Origin: Chryseobacterium vrystaatense
GTDB taxonomy: Bacteria > Bacteroidota > Bacteroidia > Flavobacteriales > Weeksellaceae
Direction: 5' to 3'
Length of the DNA: 64,000 nt
NCBI RefSeq assembly: GCF_000737765.1
Contig: NZ_JPRI01000005.1
Location: 62,001 to 126,000, forward strand
How positions within the stretch are numbered: position 1 is the first letter of the stretch; every line of letters begins with the position of its first letter. Both the position numbers and the translations under genes were made by a program. Under the pieces are notes generated by a model, which saw only the letters and a program-made list of their open reading frames with translations, had not been told where the DNA came from and made no database searches. Below, in pieces: positions 16,312-24,914 of this stretch.

Positions 16312-17106
16312 TTAGTCATTTCTCCATTCTTCGGGAATGTCGCAAACCGGTATAGGATTTATTTTATGTTGTGCTGCTTTGTGCATTCTGTCAAAAATTA
16401 AAAATACCTCTTTATCCCGGCCTTCATAATCGTCAGCTGTTTTGGTTCCATATTCCTTTTGAATTTTTTCCAGTTCGGGATACGTAGCTCCGATCTGCTG
16501 TTCATCTGTTCTTTCTGCATCCCACAAACCGTCTGTAGGAATCGCTTCCTGAATATTTTTAACCAAATTTAAAGATCTCGCCAGTGTATATACTTCAGTC
16601 TTGTAAAGATCTGCAATAGGAGAGACATCTACACCGCCGTCACCGTACTTCGTATAAAAACCGATTCCGAAATCTTCCACTTTATTTCCTGTTCCACATA
16701 CCAGAAGACCGTTCAGCTGTCCGTAATAATAAAGGGTTAGCATTCTCAAACGGGATCTTGTATTGGCAAAAGCCAGTTTCTCATTTGGATACAGATCGTC
16801 TTTTACATCAAATGTTTTATAAAGCTCTTCAAAAGCAGGGGTCAGGTTCACAGACATTGCTTCTACATTAGGAAACCTTGATTTTAGATCATTCATATGC
16901 TCCCACGCACGGTCGATTTGATCAGGTTTCTGACGGATCGGCATTTCGATCAAAAGCGTTTTCAATCCTGTCATGGCTGCAAGTGTGGAAACTACTCCCG
17001 AATCTACACCTCCGGAAACCCCAATGACATATCCGTTTACTTTGGATTTTACAGCATAATCTTTTAACCACTGTACAATATGATCTGTTACTTTTTGAGT
17101 CTGCAT
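16312..17106 (-). CDS. nadE: NH3-dependent NAD+ synthetase
   Basis: The 264-residue protein has the ATP-pyrophosphatase P-loop SGGVDSGV near residue 30, and later GTGNKVEDFGIGFYTKYGDGGVD and PTDGLW, all NadE landmarks. It adenylates nicotinic acid adenine dinucleotide and amidates it with ammonia to NAD+ in the cytosol. There is no glutaminase domain, so it is the short ammonia-dependent form. It lies upstream of the RNase operon by 22 bases and within about 1.5 kb of gldB, which is nadE's usual neighbourhood in Flavobacteriia. Confidence 0.92.
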   Translation of the reverse strand: MQTQKVTDHIVQWLKDYAVKSKVNGYVIGVSGGVDSGVVSTLAAMTGLKTLLIEMPIRQKPDQIDRAWEHMNDLKSRFPNVEAMSVNLTPAFEELYKTFDVKDDLYPNEKLAFANTRSRLRMLTLYYYGQLNGLLVCGTGNKVEDFGIGFYTKYGDGGVDVSPIADLYKTEVYTLARSLNLVKNIQEAIPTDGLWDAERTDEQQIGATYPELEKIQKEYGTKTADDYEGRDKEVFLIFDRMHKAAQHKINPIPVCDIPEEWRND

Positions 17107-17118
17107 TATTTATATTTT

Positions 17119-17330
17119 TTAGTCTGTTCCAAATTCCTGAGGGTATTTTACTACCCCTTTTATATTTTTTAATCCGTTTTTTATTAGTTCAACAGCCATT
17201 CTGGCAGCTTCAGAAATTTCAAACGGAAAAGAGATTCCAAAATTACTGGTTTTTTTTCGTAACCAAACTTAGGATCATTGAAATGTCTGCGAAGTACCAG
17301 CTGTCATCTGATCCTCCGATTCTCTCCTTA
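17119..17330 (-). pseudogene. Frameshifted remnant of an unknown gene
   Basis: Reading the minus strand between the GNAT stop and nadE gives a protein-like sequence split over three frames. The first piece is GGSDDSWYFADIS, the second NDPKFGYEKK, the third TSNFGISFPFEISEAARM and onward to a stop at 17119-17121. The breaks are two apparent -1 shifts, one of them in a run of eight A residues. The residue mix is that of a soluble protein C-terminal part. There is no start codon for it. I do not recognise the family. It could instead be non-coding sequence that only resembles protein. Confidence 0.45.
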
Positions 17331-17332
17331 TA

Positions 17333-17860
17333 TTATGGTAAATATTTTTCGCGTTTGAGTTCATACCAGTTACAGATCCCGTCAGGTTCTTCAAATTCAT
17401 TGGTTTTCTCAAAGCCTAATTTTGTTAAAATATGATTGGATCCGGCATTTTCAGAATGGGCAAATGCATAGATCGCATCGGCCTTCATATCAATAAATCC
17501 AAGATCGAGAGATGCTCTTGCTGCCTCCATTGCATAGCCTTTCCCCCATGATTCGGGTAAATAACGATAGCCGAGATCCAGAACGTTTTTATAACCATTG
17601 ATCTCTTCAGTCAGTAATTTCAGTCCGCTCCAGCCGATTAGTAATCCGGTTTCTTTTTCAATGACGGCCAGCCTTCCGGTACCGTTTTTATCATACTGAT
17701 TCCTGATCATACGGATCACTCCCAATGATTGACTTTTTTCTGTAAGTATTGGAACGCCAATATATTTCATTACTTCCGGGTTAGAATCAAGCAGAAACAT
17801 CCTTTCAACATCAGTTTCTTCAAGTTTTCGTAAGATCAGTCTTTTAGTTTCTATTTTCAT
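17333..17860 (-). CDS. GNAT acetyltransferase, RimJ/RimL type
   Basis: The 175-residue protein starts with IETKRLILRKLEETDVERMF and contains LGYRYLPESWGKGYAMEAARASLDLGF with the acetyl-CoA-binding loop, then ENAGSNHILTKLGFEK. These are the hallmarks of the RimJ/RimL branch of GNAT enzymes, which acetylate protein N-termini or small molecules in the cytosol; the substrate is unknown. It is 9 bases downstream of the LRR protein gene. Confidence 0.88.
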   Translation of the reverse strand: MKIETKRLILRKLEETDVERMFLLDSNPEVMKYIGVPILTEKSQSLGVIRMIRNQYDKNGTGRLAVIEKETGLLIGWSGLKLLTEEINGYKNVLDLGYRYLPESWGKGYAMEAARASLDLGFIDMKADAIYAFAHSENAGSNHILTKLGFEKTNEFEEPDGICNWYELKREKYLP

Positions 17861-17869
17861 AGTATTAAT

Positions 17870-18511
17870 TTATGGCTCAGTTCCGAAAATCGTAACATCG
17901 GATTTTACTCCCTTTTTTATATCTGTTTCTTTCAATTTATTTCCTGCCACATTAAGCGTTTGAAGAACAGGGTTTCCGGAAATATCAAGTTTTTGAATTT
18001 TATTATGTTCGATGTTAAGCTTTCTTAAGTTTTTGAGCAGTGTGATATTGATGGTTCTTAATTGATTTAAAGATAATGTTAATTGATTAATTTGTGGAGT
18101 TTCTTTTACTAAAAAGTTCTCCAGAAGGTTGTTGTCAAGATAGAGTGAACCCAGGCTGTTAAGAGCTTCTGCCTTAAATGAAGACATTCCACATCCGGTA
18201 CAGGAAAACAGATTAAGATGGGATAAACCGGAAATAGAAATGCTGGAAATGGTATTGTCATCAAGTACAATCATTTTAGCATTCTTAAAAAGACTTACAT
18301 CATCTGCAGATTTAATGCCTTTCTGAACGAGGAATAAATTAGTAACAGCATCTGCTTCCATCTGTTCAAGTGAACCGTTTTTATCAAGATCGAAATTTTC
18401 GAGCACAGCTTTTTCAAAGTTTTGATCTTTAAAATTGAGTTTTTGGGTGCAGAAAGGAGAAAATCCTGAAATAATCAGGCTAAGGGTTGCAAATATTTTA
18501 ATTTTCATCAT
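17870..18511 (-). CDS. Secreted leucine-rich-repeat protein with EF-hand-like loop
   Basis: I choose the start MMKIKIF at 18511 because it begins a clean signal peptide; a longer in-frame start at 18544 would run over the gldB promoter. After the signal peptide, DLDKNGSLEQME at about residues 40-52 resembles a calcium-binding EF-hand loop. It is followed by several irregular leucine-rich repeats (LGSLYLDNNLLE, LRKLNIEHNKIQKLDI, LQTLNVAGNKL). It is probably an exported binding protein. The gene diverges from gldB with only 53 bases between the starts. Confidence 0.75.
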   Translation of the reverse strand: MMKIKIFATLSLIISGFSPFCTQKLNFKDQNFEKAVLENFDLDKNGSLEQMEADAVTNLFLVQKGIKSADDVSLFKNAKMIVLDDNTISSISISGLSHLNLFSCTGCGMSSFKAEALNSLGSLYLDNNLLENFLVKETPQINQLTLSLNQLRTINITLLKNLRKLNIEHNKIQKLDISGNPVLQTLNVAGNKLKETDIKKGVKSDVTIFGTEP

Positions 18512-18531
18512 CCATTGTGTTTTTAATCCCT

Positions 18532-18539
18532 TATTTTTG
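18532..18539 (+). promoter_or_regulatory. Putative -7 promoter box for gldB
   Basis: TATTTTTG fits TAnnTTTG and ends 25 bases before the gldB ATG at 18565. It supports that start over the in-frame upstream codon at 18517. The -33 element is unclear. Confidence 0.4.
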
Positions 18540-18564
18540 TACACTTAAATTTCATGTAAAAATA

Positions 18565-19548
18565 ATGAAGATTTTTAGAATTATTGCCCTTTCTTCCATT
18601 TTAGTTCTTGCTTTGGATTCATGTAAAAAAGAATCTGAAAATCAATGGAAAGTAGAAGTAAAAGAGACCGCCGAAAAAGTTGAAATGACGGATATTTCCA
18701 AAGAATTTTATAATCCTGCGATGCCTTTGGATCAGTTTAAGGCTAAGTTTCCGTGGTTTCAGGGAACGGTTTCTGACGCAGATTTTGGAAAAAGAAGAGC
18801 AGATGCAGAAGAAATTAAGCTCTACAAAGAAGCAGCCGGCAAAATAGATCAGGCCAAGCTTCAGAAAGAACTTCAGGATCTCTTTTCTCACATCAAATAT
18901 TATTTCCCGCAGTTCAAAAACCCTAAAGTCTATTTGTTTTCTTCTGCATTGCAGATGGTTCAGGATCCTATTTTTTATGACTCAAAAGGAAACCTTCTGT
19001 TTATCGATATTACCGGATTTATGGGAGATGGCAATGCCAATTATAAAGGACTTGAGCTGTATTTTCAGAAGTCGATGAACCCGCAGAATATTGTTCCCAA
19101 AGTTTCTCAGATCTTTGCTGAAAGCATTGTGACAGAATCTCCTGATCACCAGAAATTCATTGACAAGGTTATTCTGAATGGTAAAATCATGATACTGCAG
19201 GATGCTTTTCTTCCCGATACACCTGATTATCTGAAAATGAACTATACCAAAAAGCAGTATGAGTGGGCTGTAGCCAATGAGTCTAATATCTGGAATTATT
19301 TCGTGGAAAGTAATCTGATCTTCGGAGATGATCCCAGACTGGTCGAACGTTTCATTTCTCCCGGACCATTTTCAAAATTCTATACAGAAATTGATAACGA
19401 GTCTTCACCTCAGATTGGAATCTTTACAGGATGGCAGATCTGCAAGGCATATTTCAAACAAAAACCTGAAACCAAACTGGTAGAGTTCCTAAAGCTCGAT
19501 GCTACCAAAATCTTCAATGAAGCGGTGTATAAGCCGAAAAAACCGTAA
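18565..19548 (+). CDS. gldB: Gliding motility lipoprotein GldB
   Basis: The 327-residue protein has a lipoprotein signal (SSILVLALDSC). It matches GldB in length and in landmarks such as FFPWFQGTVSD-like FPWFQGTVSDADFG, LFSHIKYYFPQFKNPKVYLFSS and LQDAFLPDTPDYLKMNYTKKQYEWA. GldB is needed for gliding and is tied to the type IX secretion machinery, which is used here by at least two exported proteins in the window. In Flavobacteriia gldC usually follows directly; here a strong terminator and a two-gene ABC cassette come between them. Confidence 0.9.
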   Translation: MKIFRIIALSSILVLALDSCKKESENQWKVEVKETAEKVEMTDISKEFYNPAMPLDQFKAKFPWFQGTVSDADFGKRRADAEEIKLYKEAAGKIDQAKLQKELQDLFSHIKYYFPQFKNPKVYLFSSALQMVQDPIFYDSKGNLLFIDITGFMGDGNANYKGLELYFQKSMNPQNIVPKVSQIFAESIVTESPDHQKFIDKVILNGKIMILQDAFLPDTPDYLKMNYTKKQYEWAVANESNIWNYFVESNLIFGDDPRLVERFISPGPFSKFYTEIDNESSPQIGIFTGWQICKAYFKQKPETKLVEFLKLDATKIFNEAVYKPKKP

Positions 19549-19563
19549 CAGTCAAAATAAATG

Positions 19564-19598
19564 ATAACCTTCAAGTCAATTTGAAGGTTATTTTTTTT
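19564..19598 (+). terminator. Strong terminator after gldB
   Basis: An 11-base perfect stem ATAACCTTCAA/TTGAAGGTTAT with a 6-base loop (19564-19591) is followed by a run of T residues. It uncouples gldB from the downstream cassette and from gldC. Confidence 0.85.
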
Positions 19599-19628
19599 AA
19601 TTTATTTTTAAAAACATACTACTTTGTA

Positions 19629-19658
19629 TTGCATATTACTGTTTAATTTATATATTTG
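19629..19658 (+). promoter_or_regulatory. Promoter of the ABC cassette
   Basis: TTG at 19629-19631, 19 bases, then TATATTTG at 19651-19658 is an excellent match to the Bacteroidota TTTG-N17-23-TAnnTTTG promoter. The ATPase ATG follows 26 bases later. Confidence 0.75.
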
Positions 19659-19684
19659 CTCTCAACGAAATACACGAATCGAAT

Positions 19685-20587
19685 ATGGAAAATATTATTC
19701 AGATCCAAAATTTAAACTTTGAATTTTCAAGGAACAAACCTGTTCTTAAAAATATTAATCTTTCTGTTCCAAAGGGAAGTATTTTTGGATTTCTTGGCGC
19801 TAATGGCGCCGGAAAGTCTACGACCATGAAAATGCTGATCGGAAGTATCCCGGATGAATCCAATGCCATCACAATATTTGATAAAAACTTATCGGAACTT
19901 TATCCGGAAGGGTTTCATAAAATAGGAAGTCTTATAGATACCGCAGCTTTTTATGACCATCTTTCCGGATGGGAAAATCTTCTTATTATTTCCAGACTCA
20001 GAAAGCTTCCGGAATCCGAATGCGAAAGAGTACTGCATCTGGTAGATCTTTGGGAAAGCAGACACATGAAGATGAAAAGATATTCTCTCGGCATGAAACA
20101 GCGGCTTTCCATAGCAATGACCCTTTTGGGAAAACCTGATTTGCTGATTCTTGATGAACCGGTAAATGGTCTTGATCCAAACGGAATGCTGGAAATACGT
20201 GAACTTTTGATCAAGCTTAACAGAGAAGAGGGAGTGACTGTATTTATTTCTAGCCACCTCCTTCAGGAAATTGAAAAAATGATCACCCACCTCGCTATTA
20301 TTTCCCATGGTGAAATCCGTTTTACAGGAAGTATAAAAGATTTGAATGAACTGTACCGATACGACCATATCAGAATCGGACTCAGTGATGCATCGCGATT
20401 TATTGACCATATTCCTGAAAACTATGCTCCCAAAATGATTGATTCAGATACCATAGAGATCACAGCAGAATCCAAGGAGCATATAGCTGTTCTTGTTAAA
20501 AACCTGGTTCTGAGCGATGCTCAAATTTTCGAAATTAAAACCAGTGCAGGTCTTGAAGACTGGTTTATGGAAATCACTAAAAACTAA
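19685..20587 (+). CDS. ABC transporter ATP-binding protein (BcrA/antibiotic-export type)
   Basis: The 300-residue protein has Walker A GANGAGKST at about 39-47, the signature YSLGMKQRL, Walker B LLILDEPVNGLDP and the H-loop SSHLLQEIE. It is a stand-alone ATPase of the ABC-2 export class that includes bacitracin and lantibiotic immunity transporters. It would power the permease encoded seven bases downstream. It is cytosolic and membrane-associated. The gene sits behind its own promoter between gldB and gldC, where no ABC transporter is normally found. Confidence 0.9.
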   Translation: MENIIQIQNLNFEFSRNKPVLKNINLSVPKGSIFGFLGANGAGKSTTMKMLIGSIPDESNAITIFDKNLSELYPEGFHKIGSLIDTAAFYDHLSGWENLLIISRLRKLPESECERVLHLVDLWESRHMKMKRYSLGMKQRLSIAMTLLGKPDLLILDEPVNGLDPNGMLEIRELLIKLNREEGVTVFISSHLLQEIEKMITHLAIISHGEIRFTGSIKDLNELYRYDHIRIGLSDASRFIDHIPENYAPKMIDSDTIEITAESKEHIAVLVKNLVLSDAQIFEIKTSAGLEDWFMEITKN

Positions 20588-20594
20588 AACACAG

Positions 20595-22796
20595 ATGAAA
20601 AAATTAATGATTGCCATCAACATAGAATGGCTGAAAATAAAAGGGCTTGGACTGTCATATATTGCAATTATCCTGGGTGCGCTGATTCCTTTGATCAGTT
20701 ATGTACCGGGTTTTTTCAAATCGGAGATTGTTGTGGAAGGAAGTCTTCCGTATTCGATCTTTGAAGGGGCAATAGGAGGAGATGCCATTAAGTCTTTTAC
20801 CTTTTTTATCCTGCTTTTGTTTCTTATTATTGCCTCCAACAGAATAGCTCAGACCGATCATAAAAACAATGGCTGGCAGCTGATGGAAACACAGCCTGTG
20901 AGCAGATTCGATATTTATTTTTCCAAATATATAGTGTTGCTGCTTCTGAGCTTTATGGGTGTGATTTCCTATTTTGGATTCAATATAGTTTTAGCACTTG
21001 CAGATTATTATATCCATCCGGATCCGGCTAAACTAATGACTTTTGATGCACTTTGGATGATCCAGACTTTTGTAAAGATTTGTGTGACGATTTTAGGAAT
21101 TGCTGCTTTACAGCTTTGTGTTTCTGTAGTATTTCAGGGCTTTATCTGGTCATTCCTCATTGGTATGCTTGGGCTGGCATCCAATATTACTTCCGTAGTG
21201 CAGGGACAGTCTTATTTTTTCAACCCTTACAGTTCGCTGTATGCTTTCTGGAAATCTCCGGAAGTGAGAAATCTGAATCATTTTATCTCTTACTCAGAAT
21301 ATATGAGTCTTTTTTGGATGGTAGTTTTTCTTACGTTGGGGTATTTCTGGTACAGTAAAAAAGGATTTAAAAATGCATTCCTGAAAACTAAGAAACAGAT
21401 TATATTTTCAGCCGTTTCAGTAATCATTGCCGCCGGATTTCTTTATCTGTTTCAAAAGCCAAAACCATATCAAAGCGACGGGAACGGCATTGTGATCAAA
21501 GGGAAACTGGAAACTGATCTTAAAATCGATTCAGTAAAGATCTATTCCAAAGATTTTCACAAAAAGATCGGGGCTGTCGCTGTTAAGAATAAGATGTTCA
21601 GCTGGGTAACAACGCAGGCACTACCTCTGGACGAATATGTACTGGAAATTGGGAACAAAAAACTGGATATCGTCATGGGAAGCGGTGACTGGTTCAATTT
21701 TGAGATTAAACTTAACGGAGCCAATATGGAATCTTATGTGAAATCCAACCGAAAAGCAGATCAGGCCTATAAAAATAAAGAAAGTTCTTTTGGATATGAA
21801 TTTGTCTATACCCTTGAAAAACAAAATTATAATAACGATCCGAAGAAATTTTACGAGTTGGCGGAATCTGACTGGAAGGAGAATAAAAAGATTTTAAATG
21901 TCTTTGCAGACCCTGAGAATAATGCTCTTTCCGAAGATTACAAAATGTACAGAAGACAGCTGATGGCCATAGAATATCTGAATGAGATCAATAATTACAG
22001 AAAAATGACCTCATGGAACAATCCGAAATTTGCGGCTCCGCCATCTTTTATAAGAGAGCTTGATGAAAATATTCAGAAACCAGGACCTCTTTTAAGCAAG
22101 AATGACAATTATCTTCAGTATAAACTGGATAAGTTGCTGTCAGATAAGGATCTGACCTCGAATCAGGACAGTATTCTTTTCGTAAAGATTGATCAGATGC
22201 CGAAAGGAATCTCCAAAGATCAGCTGCTTGCGAAACATTTGGCAAAAACGATTGAACTTCAGACAGACAGTTTGACAAGAAATAAACTTTTTGCAGCAGA
22301 AATTGTAAAAGTAAATAACGGGGACTATAAAGAATTGCTGTATGCAAAGATTGAGCAGATCAACAGGTCTCAGAAAGGCTCTGTATTTCCTGATCTTGCA
22401 TTTCTCAATGATCAGGGGAAAACAGTTCATCTTTCAAAGTATAAAGGAAAATATGTGGTCATTGATCTTTGGGCAACGTGGTGCGGTCCGTGTAAACAGA
22501 TCCGCCCTGTATTTGAAACCAGAAGTTATCAGTACAGATATGATGACCATATCCAGTTTATTTCTATAAGTCTTGATGAGGATCAGTCTAAATGGCAGAA
22601 CTATCTCAAAACAAAAACGTCCAATGTTCCTCAGTTTTGGCTGACCAATGCAGAACAGTTTATGACTAAATATAAGATACAGTCTATCCCGAGATTTATC
22701 ATTGTAGATCCGCAAGGCAGGATATTTAATTTTAATACGCCTTTTCCTGATGAAGATAATTTCGTAGAAATTTTAGATAAGCTTAAGAAGTATTAA
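20595..22796 (+). CDS. ABC-2 permease fused to a TlpA-like thioredoxin domain
   Basis: The ATG at 20595, seven bases after the ATPase stop, begins a 733-residue protein. Residues 18-286 hold seven hydrophobic segments (about 18-40, 66-82, 111-136, 158-180, 182-203, 236-254, 268-286), as in an ABC-2 permease plus one extra helix. With an inside N-terminus this puts the rest in the periplasm. Residues about 295-590 resemble the DUF4369-type and linker regions found before Bacteroidota thioredoxins. Residues 595-733 are a TlpA/ResA-like domain with the redox motif WATWCGPC (Cys630, Cys633) and cis-Pro-containing SIPRFIIVDPQGR. The transporter may handle a thiol-containing or disulfide-bonded cargo; that is inference. 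Confidence 0.88.
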   Translation: MKKLMIAINIEWLKIKGLGLSYIAIILGALIPLISYVPGFFKSEIVVEGSLPYSIFEGAIGGDAIKSFTFFILLLFLIIASNRIAQTDHKNNGWQLMETQPVSRFDIYFSKYIVLLLLSFMGVISYFGFNIVLALADYYIHPDPAKLMTFDALWMIQTFVKICVTILGIAALQLCVSVVFQGFIWSFLIGMLGLASNITSVVQGQSYFFNPYSSLYAFWKSPEVRNLNHFISYSEYMSLFWMVVFLTLGYFWYSKKGFKNAFLKTKKQIIFSAVSVIIAAGFLYLFQKPKPYQSDGNGIVIKGKLETDLKIDSVKIYSKDFHKKIGAVAVKNKMFSWVTTQALPLDEYVLEIGNKKLDIVMGSGDWFNFEIKLNGANMESYVKSNRKADQAYKNKESSFGYEFVYTLEKQNYNNDPKKFYELAESDWKENKKILNVFADPENNALSEDYKMYRRQLMAIEYLNEINNYRKMTSWNNPKFAAPPSFIRELDENIQKPGPLLSKNDNYLQYKLDKLLSDKDLTSNQDSILFVKIDQMPKGISKDQLLAKHLAKTIELQTDSLTRNKLFAAEIVKVNNGDYKELLYAKIEQINRSQKGSVFPDLAFLNDQGKTVHLSKYKGKYVVIDLWATWCGPCKQIRPVFETRSYQYRYDDHIQFISISLDEDQSKWQNYLKTKTSNVPQFWLTNAEQFMTKYKIQSIPRFIIVDPQGRIFNFNTPFPDEDNFVEILDKLKKY

Positions 22797-22821
22797 CTTT
22801 GCGGAAAAATTTTAGATTGAT

Positions 22822-23148
22822 ATGAGAAAAACTCAGATTACAATAGATGTAGAGTTGGATGAGAACCACATTCCTGAAAGTATAACATGGAATGCCCAGG
22901 ATGGAGGTGTTGAGAAAGAAGAAACGAAAGCAACGATGATCTCTGTTTGGGACGACAAAACGATGGAAGCTTTAAGAATTGATCTCTGGACAAAAGAAAT
23001 GCCGGTAGATCAGATGAAGATGTTCATTCATCAGATTTTGGTATCTTTAGGAAGTACTTATCAAAGAGCAACCGGAGAAGAGGATGTTGCAGAGTGGCTG
23101 GAGCAGATTGCTGACGAATTTGCTATAAAATCAGCCATCAGATCGTAA
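22822..23148 (+). CDS. gldC: Gliding motility protein GldC
   Basis: The 108-residue protein begins RKTQITIDVELDENHIPESITWNAQDGG and ends in DEFAIKSAIRS, and its length and composition fit GldC. It is a small soluble protein without signal peptide. GldC is required for full gliding and acts with GldB. It follows the permease-thioredoxin gene by 25 bases with no promoter evident, so here it may be transcribed with the ABC cassette. Confidence 0.9.
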   Translation: MRKTQITIDVELDENHIPESITWNAQDGGVEKEETKATMISVWDDKTMEALRIDLWTKEMPVDQMKMFIHQILVSLGSTYQRATGEEDVAEWLEQIADEFAIKSAIRS

Positions 23149-23179
23149 TACCAAAACTCCACACCAATCACAAAATTAT

Positions 23180-23740
23180 ATGAAAAAAGCACTTTTACTC
23201 GTTAGCACAGCGGTATTGTTGATCACATGCAGTAAAAAAACGGAAACCAAAGAAACAAAAAACACTGACTCTGTTGTAACAGCAGAAAAGCTTCCGGCTT
23301 CTGATAATACTGAAGTTTCCGGAACGGAGAAAGTTTCTGAAAATACCAGTTTGGATATCGCTTTATTCAAAGAAAAAGACATTCCTGCTGTGATGCTAAA
23401 AGGAAGTGCCCATCCCAACGATATAGAAGGAGAATCTATCATGGAGCTTGTTCCCGGTATGGATGATTTCATTAATGGAAACGGCTCAGATATTGCTTAT
23501 ATAGATCATTCCCTGAAAAAAATCATTCTCAGAATTAACGGAAAATTTGAAGAACTGAACGAAACCGGTAAGAACCGATATGAAAACAGTGAATATCTGG
23601 TTTCATATACCACCGTTGTTGCGGACAAACTTCCGGAAGAGATAGAAGCTGCCGGCTATGCTTATAACGGAAAGCTGGAAGTGAAAAGAAAATCTGACAA
23701 CGTTTCAAAGAGCCTTGATTTTTTTATGGCAGGGATATAA
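23180..23740 (+). CDS. Hypothetical lipoprotein, 186 aa
   Basis: A lipoprotein signal (LLVSTAVLLITCS) is followed by a Lys/Glu/Thr-rich linker to about residue 60. A small globular domain with FKEKDIPAVMLKGSAHPNDIEG and YVSYTTVVADKLPEEIEAAG-like beta-strand segments follows. I do not recognise the family. It lies 31 bases downstream of gldC and 14 bases upstream of the cystathionine gamma-synthase gene. Confidence 0.65.
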   Translation: MKKALLLVSTAVLLITCSKKTETKETKNTDSVVTAEKLPASDNTEVSGTEKVSENTSLDIALFKEKDIPAVMLKGSAHPNDIEGESIMELVPGMDDFINGNGSDIAYIDHSLKKIILRINGKFEELNETGKNRYENSEYLVSYTTVVADKLPEEIEAAGYAYNGKLEVKRKSDNVSKSLDFFMAGI

Positions 23741-23754
23741 TAAAAATAAATATT

Positions 23755-24894
23755 ATGAATTTTAATACAAAAGTAATTCACGGAGGGCAGCACCACGAGT
23801 CTGCAACAGGTTCTGTAAATGTTCCTGTATTTTTAACTTCTACATTTGCACAAAAAAGTCCCGGAGTACATTCAGGATACGAATATTCAAGAGCTGCAAA
23901 CCCTACAAGACAGGCTCTGGAAGATTCTTTGGCAAGCATTGAGAACGGGGCAAGAGGTCTTGCTTTCGGTTCCGGACTGGCAGCCATTGACTGTGTCCTG
24001 AAACTGTTGAATCCTGGTGATGAGGTAGTTGCAGTAGATGACCTTTATGGTGGTACTTACAGAATGTTTACAAGACTTTTTGAAAAATATCAGCTGAAAT
24101 TTACGTTTGTGAATTTTGATGATGTTTCTAAAATTGCTGATGTCATTACTGATAAAACAAAACTGATCTGGGTAGAAACTCCTACAAATCCTTTGATGAA
24201 ACTCGTAGACATCAAAGCTGTAGTGGAAATGGCAAAAGGGAAAGACATTTTAGTAGCTGTTGATAATACTTTTGCGACACCTTATATCCAGAGACCAATT
24301 GATCTTGGAGCAGATATTGTCATGCATTCAGCGACCAAATACTTAGGCGGACACTCAGATGTTATTGCCGGAGCACTGATTGCTAAAGATGCTGAACTTG
24401 GAGAAAAACTTCATTTTATTCAGTTTGCAAGCGGTGGTATTTTGGGACCTCACGACTCTTATCTTGTTTTAAGAGGGATCAAAACTTTAGCATTAAGAAT
24501 GCAGCGCCACTCAGACAATGGATTGGCTGTAGCAAAATATCTTGAAAGCCATCCGGCGGTGGATAGAGTAATTTATCCTGGACTGGAATCTCATCCACAG
24601 TACGAACTTGCCAAATCTCAGATGAAAGAATCAGGAGGAATGGTTTCATTCACTTTCAAATCAGGTAAAAAAGAAGATGCTGTTAAGTTCCTTGAGAAAG
24701 TAAGAGTTTTCACTTTGGCAGAATCTTTAGGTGGAGTAGAGTCTTTAGCCAATCATCCAGCATTGATGACGCACGCTTCTATTCCTGCAGAAAAACGTGA
24801 GGAACTGGGTATTACAGATGATCTTGTACGTTTAAGCGTTGGGATCGAAGATGCAGAAGATCTTATTGCAGATCTTGAGAAAGCCTTTTCTTAA
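23755..24894 (+). CDS. metB: Trans-sulfuration PLP enzyme (cystathionine gamma-synthase type)
   Basis: The 379-residue protein shows the Cys/Met-metabolism PLP family landmarks: YEYSRAANPTRQALE, FGSGLAAIDCVL, VDNTFATPYIQRP and the PLP-lysine motif SATKYLGGH with Lys195. It would catalyse gamma-replacement or gamma-elimination on homoserine derivatives or cystathionine in the cytosol (methionine or cysteine biosynthesis). Synthase (MetB) and lyase cannot be told apart with certainty by eye, so the symbol is tentative. Confidence 0.88.
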   Translation: MNFNTKVIHGGQHHESATGSVNVPVFLTSTFAQKSPGVHSGYEYSRAANPTRQALEDSLASIENGARGLAFGSGLAAIDCVLKLLNPGDEVVAVDDLYGGTYRMFTRLFEKYQLKFTFVNFDDVSKIADVITDKTKLIWVETPTNPLMKLVDIKAVVEMAKGKDILVAVDNTFATPYIQRPIDLGADIVMHSATKYLGGHSDVIAGALIAKDAELGEKLHFIQFASGGILGPHDSYLVLRGIKTLALRMQRHSDNGLAVAKYLESHPAVDRVIYPGLESHPQYELAKSQMKESGGMVSFTFKSGKKEDAVKFLEKVRVFTLAESLGGVESLANHPALMTHASIPAEKREELGITDDLVRLSVGIEDAEDLIADLEKAFS

Positions 24895-24914
24895 CACTTT
24901 AAAATAAAAATATA

